Made by a program: the position numbers and the translations under genes. A model generated the notes under the pieces. It saw nothing but the letters and a program-made list of their open reading frames with translations. It did no database searches and had not been told where the DNA came from. Positions 17,034 to 24,190 of a stretch of 27,722 nt of DNA are shown piece by piece. The first letter of the stretch is position 1, and each line of letters starts with the position of its first letter. Location of the stretch: NCBI GenBank assembly GCA_026702635.1, contig JAPPBZ010000039.1, forward strand, positions 1 through 27,722, read 5' to 3'. Source of the stretch: Bacteroidota bacterium. GTDB lineage: Bacteria > Bacteroidota > Rhodothermia > Rhodothermales > Bin80.

Positions 17034-17297
17034 TTAGAGGTGGCGGTAAATATCTTCCAGAGACAAGTCACAGGCAAGCATCATCACCTGGATATGGTAG
17101 ATCAGTTGAGAGATTTCTTCTGCGGTGCGTTCTCGGGTTTCGTAGTTGGCTGCCATCCAGACCTCCCCAGCTTCCTCTAGAATCTTTTTTCCAATTTCGT
17201 GGGAACCTGCGTGCACCGCCTGGACGGTGCCAGATTCTGTGTCTTGTCGATCTATTTTATCCTTCAACTCCTGAAAAAGATCTTCGAACCGCTTCAT
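17034..17297 (-). CDS. hisE: Phosphoribosyl-ATP pyrophosphohydrolase
   Basis: This 87-residue monofunctional HisE hydrolyses phosphoribosyl-ATP to phosphoribosyl-AMP, the second step of histidine synthesis. It belongs to the MazG-like all-alpha NTP pyrophosphatase fold. The metal-binding segment EIGKKILEEAGEVWMAA is at about 34-50 and EEISQLIYHIQVMM at about 60-73. The EEISQL wording and the SLEDIYRHL ending recall mycobacterial HisE more than the hisIE fusions common in Bacteroidota. That resemblance is from memory and would need a tree. HisE heads the hisE-hisG-beta-lactamase unit. Its hisI counterpart must be elsewhere. Confidence 0.92.
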   Translation of the reverse strand: MKRFEDLFQELKDKIDRQDTESGTVQAVHAGSHEIGKKILEEAGEVWMAANYETRERTAEEISQLIYHIQVMMLACDLSLEDIYRHL

Positions 17298-17501
17298 ATT
17301 GAATACTGATTGGGGGTCATTGTTGGAAAATGCAAGGCCTCGCCAAATGCTTATACACGTCTGCTGAGGCTTTTGTATCGGCGCAATCTAACACAAAAGG
17401 CAATGTTACCTTCGGGAAAGATAAAAGAAAGGGCCAGATCATGAGATGCTGGCCCTGCAGGAATGAGGATTCCCTGAATTTATTTCAACTGTCAACAGAC
17501 G
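17298..17501. other. 204-base intergenic stretch between hisE and the small gene
   Basis: Both flanking genes are on the minus strand. The right part holds the terminator of the small gene (17421-17456). The left part must carry the hisE promoter; I see no exact TAnnTTTG there, only a looser element near 17338-17347 on the minus strand. Confidence 0.5.
17421..17456 (-). terminator. Intrinsic terminator of the small minus-strand gene
   Basis: Read on the minus strand, AGGGCCAG pairs perfectly with CTGGCCCT over 8 base pairs around an 11-base loop. It is followed at once by TTTCTTTTAT. It lies 45 bases past the stop at 17502, so it ends that transcript and insulates hisE. Confidence 0.85.
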
Positions 17502-17723
17502 CTACGCCTTGACCGCCTCCGCAAGTAAGCGATCAAGTTGTGGTGCCGTGCGTCCTCCGGTTCCTACGAGGATATCATCAAAGAACGCAATCAAGGCTGA
17601 ACGCTCTGACGGCATCGATTCAAACGATTCTAACGCGGACAGGAAACGCTTCCAGACAGATTCTTCAATCTGGCCAGCCAAGTACCGTGCAAACAGTCTT
17701 CCAAGTGGATTTGAATTTTTCAT
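17502..17723 (-). CDS. Small protein of unknown function downstream of rpoN
   Basis: I do not recognise this 73-residue protein. It looks soluble and helical, with basic and aromatic residues early (RLFARYL, VWKRFLSALESF), an acidic-hydrophobic middle (ALIAFFDDILV) and a C-terminal helix QLDRLLAEAVKA. It has no signal peptide, membrane helix or Cys. Support for it being real comes from context: an intrinsic terminator sits 45 bases after the stop and an exact Bacteroidota-type promoter about 80 bases before the ATG. It lies 222 bases downstream of rpoN on the same strand. Genes there in other bacteria often encode hibernation factors or PTS regulators, but this protein resembles neither. Confidence 0.62.
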   Translation of the reverse strand: MKNSNPLGRLFARYLAGQIEESVWKRFLSALESFESMPSERSALIAFFDDILVGTGGRTAPQLDRLLAEAVKA

Positions 17724-17804
17724 TTTCTCGTTTTGCAGCGTGTCAGAAGCAACTAAAGTTTAGTATTTCGCTCTATCACCCAATCACTACGGCAAAAATC
17801 GGAC

Positions 17805-17832
17805 CAAAGTTACATTTTCGTGCCGTATGCAA
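17805..17832 (-). promoter_or_regulatory. Candidate Bacteroidota-type promoter for the small gene
   Basis: On the minus strand TTG (17832-17830) is followed after 17 bases by TAACTTTG (17812-17805). This matches TTG-N17..23-TAnnTTTG exactly. The predicted start near 17800 leaves a leader of about 75 bases before ATG 17723. Confidence 0.55.
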
Positions 17833-17945
17833 CCCACTTACACGCAGAAAACCCGATATACGCAATCCAGACAAAGAAATTATTTCTCAATAGAGTATCG
17901 CAGGATTGATATTTCTTCTCCGGATGTCAGGGCGCAGCTACTTGA

Positions 17946-19388
17946 TCAGGTTAAAACAATTTCTCTTCGCAGCCTAGCGACCGGCATTCCGAGCTGCATT
18001 CGGTACTTGGAGACTGTACGTCTTGCTATACGGTATCCCTTTTCTTTCAAGTTGGCCGTGATTTCCTGATCTGTCAAAGGATTCGTTTTGTCTTCTTGCT
18101 CAATCATCCCCGCAATGATGGACTTGACTTCTTTGTTCGACACGTTGATGCCAGCGTCTGTCGCGACTCCTTCAGAGAAAAAATATTTGAGCTCATAGAC
18201 ACCAAAATCACATTGGACATACTTGCCGCTCACCACGCGGCTGATCGTGGAAATGTCCATACTGATTCGTTCAGCAATATCCTTGAGGATCAGTGGGCGC
18301 AAATACCCCTCCCCGTAGGTGAAGAAGGCTTCCTGGAAGGAGACGATCTCGCGCATGACCGAGAGCATGGTTTTGCGGCGCTGTTGCACGGCATCAATAA
18401 ACCATTTTGCCGACTCAAGCTTGGACCGAAGGAATTGTTTTGTTTGGGCATCCGGTGTCTTTTTTGAATCCGACTTCTTGTCTGCAAACATCTTCTCCAT
18501 CATCTCCCGGTAAGGTTTGGAGACTGAGAGTGTTGGGAAATTGCCGGAGTTGAGCTGAATCACAAACGATTGATCTGCTTTCCGAACCAGGAAATCAGGT
18601 GTTACATAGTTTTCCTGAGGCGTGATTGCACCTTCACCAGGCTTCGGATTGCAGGACTGGATCAGGTCAATAGCAGATTTGAGGGTGACATCGTCAATAT
18701 TCAGACGTTCTTTGATCCGCCCATACTGTCTTCGGGAAAATGCAGCAAACAGCTGCGTGATTACCCGAACAGCAACAGCATGTCCGGGAGTGTCCTCCGG
18801 CATCAGTTCCAACTGGATGAGCAGACATTCCTGCACGCTGCGTGCTGCAATGCCAGGCGGGTCGAGCCGCTGAATACGACGCAACACATGCAGGACATCT
18901 TTTTCTGAGAGTTCCTCCCGGTAATTGAACGTAATATCATCGACGATCGAAGCGAGTTCACGTCTCAGATAACCATCCTCATCAATGGATCCAATGATTT
19001 GTTCTGCAATCAGTGTGTCCCGCCGGTCCAGACTCAAAAAACCTTTTTGACTGCGCAGATAATCTGTCATGGATTCCGCGGACGTAATCGGCATCTCCCG
19101 GTCTTCCTGATGATCGTCTACGCGGGCCTTGTATCCATACAGGTCATCTACGTCCGGGAGCAAGTCTTCCAGATCAAATTCTTCTTCATTACTGCTTTCT
19201 GCAGATTCTTCCTCAGATCCCGATATGATTTCATCCGGTGCACCCTCTTCCAGAAGAGGGTTCGCTTCCAGTTCCTGCTGGATGCGCTGCTCCAAAGCAA
19301 GTGTCGGCAGTTGCAATAATTTGATGTACTGGATCTGCTGAGGAGACAGCTTTTGCTGCAGCCGTAATTCTTGACTCAGATTCAGCAT
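17946..19388 (-). CDS. rpoN: RNA polymerase sigma-54 factor
   Basis: This 480-residue protein has all the sigma-54 regions. Region I (1-48) is the Gln/Leu-rich activator-interacting segment (LRLQQKLSPQQIQYIKLLQLP, LEQRIQQELEANPLLEE). An acidic region II follows (about 55-80). The core-binding domain runs from about 105 to 300 (DYLRSQKGFLSL, IGSIDEDGYLRREL, RIQRLDPPGIAARS). The HTH (ISMDISTISRVVSGKYVQ) contacts the -12 element, and the RpoN box ARRTVSKYR (about 455-463) reads the -24 GG. It directs transcription that needs AAA+ enhancer-binding activators; none is encoded here. It is divergent from ruvB across 122 bases. A sigma-54-like element at 3975 lies in the same window. Confidence 0.96.
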   Translation of the reverse strand: MLNLSQELRLQQKLSPQQIQYIKLLQLPTLALEQRIQQELEANPLLEEGAPDEIISGSEEESAESSNEEEFDLEDLLPDVDDLYGYKARVDDHQEDREMPITSAESMTDYLRSQKGFLSLDRRDTLIAEQIIGSIDEDGYLRRELASIVDDITFNYREELSEKDVLHVLRRIQRLDPPGIAARSVQECLLIQLELMPEDTPGHAVAVRVITQLFAAFSRRQYGRIKERLNIDDVTLKSAIDLIQSCNPKPGEGAITPQENYVTPDFLVRKADQSFVIQLNSGNFPTLSVSKPYREMMEKMFADKKSDSKKTPDAQTKQFLRSKLESAKWFIDAVQQRRKTMLSVMREIVSFQEAFFTYGEGYLRPLILKDIAERISMDISTISRVVSGKYVQCDFGVYELKYFFSEGVATDAGINVSNKEVKSIIAGMIEQEDKTNPLTDQEITANLKEKGYRIARRTVSKYRMQLGMPVARLRREIVLT

Positions 19389-19510
19389 GTTTTGAGGATC
19401 TATATTATGTTTAGCCGCAACTCGTACTTGAAACGTAGCAGGTAGCTACTGGGTTTGCAGCTTGCATACTGAATAATTTATGCAATACACAATACGGCTC
19501 CTATATACTT

Positions 19511-21070
19511 ATGACTGATCGCCCGGGTACCATCGCACCCAAAATGCACGATGAGGACTTTGAGAGACGACTTCGGCCGCGAAGGCTGAAAGAGTTCATC
19601 GGCCAGGATAAAATCAAGAGCAATCTGAGTATATTTATGCAGGCTGCTCAGGAGCGCGAAGAAGCACTGGACCATGTGCTCTTGTCTGGCCCTCCGGGAT
19701 TAGGGAAGTGTGTGACAGCAGAAACACAAATCCAAACTCCAGAAGGCGATGTCCCTATGGGACGTCTGATTCCAGATGACCTGAGACCTGGTGAATACAG
19801 GGAGCATACCGTGACCGTTGTGGGGGCATGTGGAGCCGAGCATACGTCGCATGTGTATGCGAGTGGGCGTGGGCCCACGATCCGCCTCAGTACGGACTGT
19901 GGTCAGCACATAGAAGGCACGCCAAGACATCCACTACTGGCAGAAACGCAAGGCTATTTGACTTGGCGATCTCTCGCATCCATTAAGGTGGGGGACGGTG
20001 TTTTGGTGTGTCCAAAGAGTTTGCCTACGGCCCGGAAGGGCCTTGGTCTGACGGTTAGAGATATAGATGCTCTGGAGGGGTTCCGTACAGAAAGACCAAA
20101 AATAACGGACAAGTTTGAGTGGTCTACGGTCACGCGGATTGAGTCATCTGAGGCAGAAACATTCGATTTTGTCGTTCCCGGCTCACATTCATTTATCGGG
20201 AACGGATTCTGTAACCACAACACAACGCTTGGCCATATTATTGCGGAGGAAATGGGGGCCTCAATCACGACTTCATCCGGCCCCGTACTTGATAAGCCGG
20301 CGGATCTGGCAGGAATTCTTACGAAATTGAAAGAAGGCGACGTTCTGTTCATTGACGAAATGCATCGGCTGTCCCCATTGGTCGAAGAATATCTTTATTC
20401 GGCCATGGAAGATTATTACATTGACATTGTCATTGACAGTGGCCCCAATGCCCGAAGTGTAAAGATTCCACTACCCAGGTTTACGATGGTCGGAGCAACC
20501 ACACGAAAAGGGTTACTGACTGCACCCCTGAGAAGCCGGTTCGGGATAGATTTTCGATATGATTATTACAGTGCCGAACTGCTCCAGGCGATCCTGATAC
20601 GTTCTGCGAACATCTTGAACGTCTCAATCGAAAAGGAGGGAGCATGGGAAATCGCCCGTCGAAGTCGGGGGACCCCGCGAATTGCAAACCGCCTCCTGCG
20701 TCGTGCACGGGACTTTGCGCAAGTCGAAGGAGACGGTCGTATAAGCCTCAAAACTGCTGACCGGGCACTCACCGCGCTAGATGTAGACAAAGAAGGACTC
20801 GATGAAATGGACACACGTATTCTTCTGAGTCTGATTGATAAATTTAATGGGGGACCCGCCGGACTCTCCACCCTGTCCGTGTCGGTGGGTGAAGAATCAG
20901 GTACGATTGAAGAAGTCTACGAGCCCTACCTGATCCAGGAAGGATACATGCAGCGCACGCCTCGGGGACGTATCGCTACGAAACGGGCCTATCAGCACCT
21001 CAACCGAAAAATTCCTGGCGAAATGCCAATGCTTTTTGACGATCAAAACGCAGAACAACCTTCCGAATGA
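19511..21070 (+). CDS. ruvB: Holliday junction branch migration ATPase RuvB, intein-containing precursor
   Basis: The 519-residue precursor consists of RuvB (348 residues after splicing, normal for the family) and a 171-residue intein at residues 67-237. RuvB is the hexameric AAA+ motor that, with RuvA, drives branch migration in recombinational repair. Extein motifs are RPRRLKEFIGQ (15-25), GPPGLGK at 60-66 joined by splicing to TTLGHIIAEEMG, Walker B VLFIDEMHRLSP, sensor 1 VGATTRKG, the arginine-finger segment PLRSRFG, and the C-terminal winged helix ending RTPRGRIATKRAYQHL. The Walker A Thr is the first residue after the intein, so the unspliced protein should not hydrolyse ATP. The gene is divergent from rpoN, and its stop overlaps the start of a 57-codon ORF. 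No ruvA or ruvC is present nearby. Confidence 0.96.
   Translation: MTDRPGTIAPKMHDEDFERRLRPRRLKEFIGQDKIKSNLSIFMQAAQEREEALDHVLLSGPPGLGKCVTAETQIQTPEGDVPMGRLIPDDLRPGEYREHTVTVVGACGAEHTSHVYASGRGPTIRLSTDCGQHIEGTPRHPLLAETQGYLTWRSLASIKVGDGVLVCPKSLPTARKGLGLTVRDIDALEGFRTERPKITDKFEWSTVTRIESSEAETFDFVVPGSHSFIGNGFCNHNTTLGHIIAEEMGASITTSSGPVLDKPADLAGILTKLKEGDVLFIDEMHRLSPLVEEYLYSAMEDYYIDIVIDSGPNARSVKIPLPRFTMVGATTRKGLLTAPLRSRFGIDFRYDYYSAELLQAILIRSANILNVSIEKEGAWEIARRSRGTPRIANRLLRRARDFAQVEGDGRISLKTADRALTALDVDKEGLDEMDTRILLSLIDKFNGGPAGLSTLSVSVGEESGTIEEVYEPYLIQEGYMQRTPRGRIATKRAYQHLNRKIPGEMPMLFDDQNAEQPSE
19709..20221 (+). other. Mini-intein in RuvB Walker A (between Lys66 and Thr238)
   Basis: This 171-residue protein-splicing element is read in frame. 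Intein numbering: block A starts at Cys1 (CVTAETQIQTPEG). Block B is GTPRHPLL, with Thr71 and His74 of TxxH. WRSLASIKVGDGVLV (87-101) is the beta-strand block before the endonuclease position. Block F is TFDFVVPGSHSFIGNGF (151-167). Block G ends CNHN, with penultimate His170 and terminal Asn171, followed by the Thr+1 nucleophile. Only about 38 residues (101-138) separate the two splicing halves, and no LAGLIDADG or HNH motif is present, so it has no homing endonuclease. Everything needed for class 1 splicing appears intact. Confidence 0.95.
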
Positions 21071-21240
21071 AACCAACCGCCATACGTCCCTTCCGGCTGA
21101 TTGGGTTTTGTGCAGTTGGCGTGGCGAACTCGCTGGGGCGGGCACGGTGCCTGATGGGTCAAGAGGATGGAGATGTGTATGTAGCTGGCTCCATGCGAAG
21201 CCAAAACGGGAGAATCCTATACACCGGTCGTAGCCATTAA
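21067..21240 (+). CDS. 57-residue ORF coupled to ruvB and the FAD/Fe-S dehydrogenase gene
   Basis: This ORF starts at an ATG overlapping the ruvB stop (ATGA, 21067-21070) and ends at a TAA overlapping the next gene's ATG (TAATG, 21238-21242). It therefore fills the gap exactly and should allow translational coupling along all three genes. The protein starts MKPTAIRPFRLIGFCAVGVANS, a basic stretch then a mildly hydrophobic one that could be a weak signal or membrane-associating segment. It continues polar (GQEDGDVYVAGSMRSQNGR). It has two Cys and no known domain. It could be a true small protein, the remnant of a longer gene, or a frame kept only to carry ribosomes. I do not recognise it. Confidence 0.5.
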   Translation: MKPTAIRPFRLIGFCAVGVANSLGRARCLMGQEDGDVYVAGSMRSQNGRILYTGRSH

Positions 21241-24176
21241 TGCAAAACAAGGATCTGGCACTGACAGATTTTTTGCGCGCACTCAAAAGGGAGAGCCAGG
21301 GAGAGGTTCGAACGGACAAGTATAGCCGCGTCCTCTATAGTACGGATGCCAGTATCTACAGTGTGATGCCGCACGGCGTCTTTTTTCCGGCTTCAAGGGA
21401 TGATGTGCACATGGCAGTCACGCTCGCTGCCAAATTCGGCATCCCGATTCTTCCTCGGACTGGGGGCAGCAGTCTCGCGGGGCAGGCGGTTTCCGAAGCA
21501 GTGGTTATGGACTTTACCCGCCATTTAAATCGAATCCTAGAGGTGAACGAGGCAGAAGGCTGGGTACGAGCCGAGCCGGGTCTTGTGCTGGATCAACTTA
21601 ACAACAGCATCGCACCGACTGGATTGCAGTTTGGCCCGGATCCGGCCAGTAGTAATCGAGCTGCTTTGGGAGGAATTGTCAGCAATAACTCAACCGGAAG
21701 CCATTCTATCTGTTATGGCATGACGGCCGACCACATTCTCAACATGAATGTCGTGCTGAGTGACGGTTCACAGGTATACCTGGGGCCATTAGAGATGGAG
21801 GAGCTCAAAAAGAAGGCGCAGCGAAGTGGTGCTGAAGGAAGAATTTATCAGGAAATGATAGAGCTGACCCAATCACCAGAGCATCGCAAAGCAATCATTG
21901 AAGGAACGCCCCGTCACTGGCGGCGGTGTGGGGGGTACAATCTCGATCGGTTTGTTGGAAAAGCCGCGTCCTTCAAGGTCCCCCAGGACGAGCGGTTTAA
22001 TCTGGCAAAACTGGTGTGTGGTGCAGAGGGGACTCTGGCGGTGATCCAGGATGTGACGCTGAATCTGGTTCCCATTCCCGAGGCTCGTGGCCTGGCAATT
22101 GTCCACTTTGGCTCCACTGTAGAAGCACTCCGGCAAATTCCAGCCATCCTGGAAGCCAGCCCCAGTGCAATTGAGCTATTGGATAACCTGGGATTGCGAT
22201 TGTGTAAGGATGTACCCGAATATGCACGACTCCTTTCAACATTCATTGAGGGAGATCCAGATTGTATTCTCATTACAGAGTTTTATGGGAGTGGCGAAGT
22301 AGAATTGCGATCGAAAATTGAATATCTGCGCACGGTTCTCGCTGCACAGGGCCATAATGATAGTGTACTGCCGGTGCTGGAACCTAGTCGGCAAGGGAAT
22401 GTGTGGGCTGTTCGGAAAGCAGGCCTGGGGCTGTTAATGAGTATCAAGGGAGATCACAAGCCAATCCCATTTATCGAAGATGCAGCAGTTCCGACCGAGC
22501 ACTTGGCAGAGTATGTGGAGAAAATTGGCCGTTTCTGTGAAGAGAGGGATACCCGGGTCGCCTATTACGCACATGCCAGTGCGGGTTGTGTCCATATTCG
22601 CCCCCTGATCAACACAAAAGAAGCATCGGAGATTGCCAAGATCCCGGAAATTCTTGATTTTGCCGTTGACCTACTACAGGGGTATGGGGGCGCACTCTCC
22701 AGTGAGCATGGGGATGGGCGGGCACGGAGCTGGATGAATGAGCGATTCTTTGGACCGGATTTGTATCGGCTGTATCAGAAAGTCAAACAAATCTGGGATC
22801 CCGAAGGACTATTGAACCAGGGGGTGGTTGTGGATGCACCTGCCGGAACAGAAAATTTGCGTTATGGCCCCGACTATGAAGTTATCCCCCTGGAGCTAAA
22901 TCTTGACTTCAGTGCTGAGCATGGATTTGATCGTGCAGTGGAGATGTGTAATGGAGCGGGTATCTGTCGCAAAGAAACGGCGGGGGTGATGTGTCCCAGT
23001 TTCATGGTAACCCGTGAGGAAGAGCATACTACCCGGGGTCGTGCCAATGCCCTGAGAGCTGCGCTTTCTGGTGAATTGCCCCACGAAGAGTTGACCAGTA
23101 AGCGCATGTATGAGGTGATGGATCTGTGTGTCGAGTGTAAAGGATGCAAGTCCGAGTGCCCCTCCTCGGTTGATATGGCGAAAATCAAGTTCGAGTTTTT
23201 GGCACAGTATCACAAGAAACATGGCATCCCGCTGCGCACACGCATGTTTGGGGATATCGCAAAAATCAGCCGCCTGACCAGTGGCGTACTCGCACCCGTA
23301 TTTAACGGGGTTTTGGGGAGTCTCCCCGTGCGTTTCATACTGGATCGCGCACTGGGGATCTCTATGCAGCGGAAGATGCCAACATTTGCCAGGCAACCCT
23401 TTACTGCCTGGTTCAGGCAGCGCTCACGAAACGGACAGCAGAAGAAGCAGGTCGTATTATTTCACGATACTTTCAACACCTTTAACGACCCGCATGTATC
23501 CATTGCAGCCGTTGAAGTGCTGGAGGCCGCCGGTTTCGAGGTCATCCTGCCGGGGCATCGCTGCTGTGGACGGCCGCTGATCTCAAAAGGATTGGTAAAG
23601 AGGGCACGTGCTGCGGCAAAGGATACCGTAGAGCGACTATTGCCATACGCAAAGCAGGGACTGCCTATCATAGGCTTGGAGCCCAGCTGTTTGCTTTCCA
23701 TGCGTGACGAATATCTGTACCTGTTGCCGGAGAGCGAGGATGCACGAATAGTTGCCAGTCAAGCCGTACTGTTTGACGAGTTTATTGCCCGCCTTGTAGA
23801 GGAAGGACAATTGCCAATGACCTTTACAAGCACTGCAAAAGAAGTCTTGCTCCATGGCCATTGCCATCAGCGTGCGCTTGTAGGAACGGAGCCAACACGA
23901 AAAATCCTGGCGTTACCTGAAAACTATCATGTGCGTGAGGTGGACTCCAGTTGTTGTGGAATGGCGGGTGCATTTGGCTATGAGAAAGAGCACTATGCGA
24001 TCTCTCGAAAGATGGCAGAAAGGCGCTTGGTTCCCGAAATACGCAGTGCTGGCAGGGATGCACTGATTGTTGCTCCGGGCACCAGTTGCCGCCACCAGCT
24101 ACAGCACTACGACATCAAGCGCGTGTTGCATCCAGCAGAGGTGCTTCGGGATGCAATGATCTTGTCAGCAGACTAG
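21240..24176 (+). CDS. FAD-linked oxidase / Fe-S oxidoreductase, D-2-hydroxyacid dehydrogenase (YdiJ/GlcD-GlcF fusion type)
   Basis: This 978-residue fusion has an FAD module and an Fe-S module. The N-terminal FAD-binding type 4 domain (about 35-270) shows LPRTGGSSLAGQAV (72-84) and GGIVSNNSTGSHS. The FAD-linked oxidase C-terminal domain (about 290-545) shows YAHASAGCVHIRP and SSEHGDGRARSWM, with active-site and metal-binding His. The ferredoxin-like part has Cys570, Cys576 and Cys585 and then Cys630-x2-Cys633-x2-Cys636-x3-Cys640-Pro. Two CCG half-motifs lie at 775-776 and 905-906, with GLEPSC and HGHCHQ between them. It should oxidise a D-2-hydroxyacid (D-2-hydroxyglutarate or D-lactate) and pass electrons through Fe-S clusters to the respiratory chain. 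It overlaps the 57-codon ORF by one base. The exact substrate is open. Confidence 0.92.
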   Translation: MQNKDLALTDFLRALKRESQGEVRTDKYSRVLYSTDASIYSVMPHGVFFPASRDDVHMAVTLAAKFGIPILPRTGGSSLAGQAVSEAVVMDFTRHLNRILEVNEAEGWVRAEPGLVLDQLNNSIAPTGLQFGPDPASSNRAALGGIVSNNSTGSHSICYGMTADHILNMNVVLSDGSQVYLGPLEMEELKKKAQRSGAEGRIYQEMIELTQSPEHRKAIIEGTPRHWRRCGGYNLDRFVGKAASFKVPQDERFNLAKLVCGAEGTLAVIQDVTLNLVPIPEARGLAIVHFGSTVEALRQIPAILEASPSAIELLDNLGLRLCKDVPEYARLLSTFIEGDPDCILITEFYGSGEVELRSKIEYLRTVLAAQGHNDSVLPVLEPSRQGNVWAVRKAGLGLLMSIKGDHKPIPFIEDAAVPTEHLAEYVEKIGRFCEERDTRVAYYAHASAGCVHIRPLINTKEASEIAKIPEILDFAVDLLQGYGGALSSEHGDGRARSWMNERFFGPDLYRLYQKVKQIWDPEGLLNQGVVVDAPAGTENLRYGPDYEVIPLELNLDFSAEHGFDRAVEMCNGAGICRKETAGVMCPSFMVTREEEHTTRGRANALRAALSGELPHEELTSKRMYEVMDLCVECKGCKSECPSSVDMAKIKFEFLAQYHKKHGIPLRTRMFGDIAKISRLTSGVLAPVFNGVLGSLPVRFILDRALGISMQRKMPTFARQPFTAWFRQRSRNGQQKKQVVLFHDTFNTFNDPHVSIAAVEVLEAAGFEVILPGHRCCGRPLISKGLVKRARAAAKDTVERLLPYAKQGLPIIGLEPSCLLSMRDEYLYLLPESEDARIVASQAVLFDEFIARLVEEGQLPMTFTSTAKEVLLHGHCHQRALVGTEPTRKILALPENYHVREVDSSCCGMAGAFGYEKEHYAISRKMAERRLVPEIRSAGRDALIVAPGTSCRHQLQHYDIKRVLHPAEVLRDAMILSAD

Positions 24177-24190
24177 AATTGGGGGAGCTC

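Noticed and set aside
17827..18069. 80-codon plus-strand frame covering the end of rpoN
   Set aside because: It overlaps conserved C-terminal rpoN coding sequence antisense, and its own product shows no family resemblance. I also checked for a hibernation-factor gene here and found none.
21036..21233. 65-codon plus-strand frame in another phase over the ruvB end
   Set aside because: It starts inside ruvB and lacks the precise junctions of the 57-codon ORF in the neighbouring phase, which explains the stretch better.
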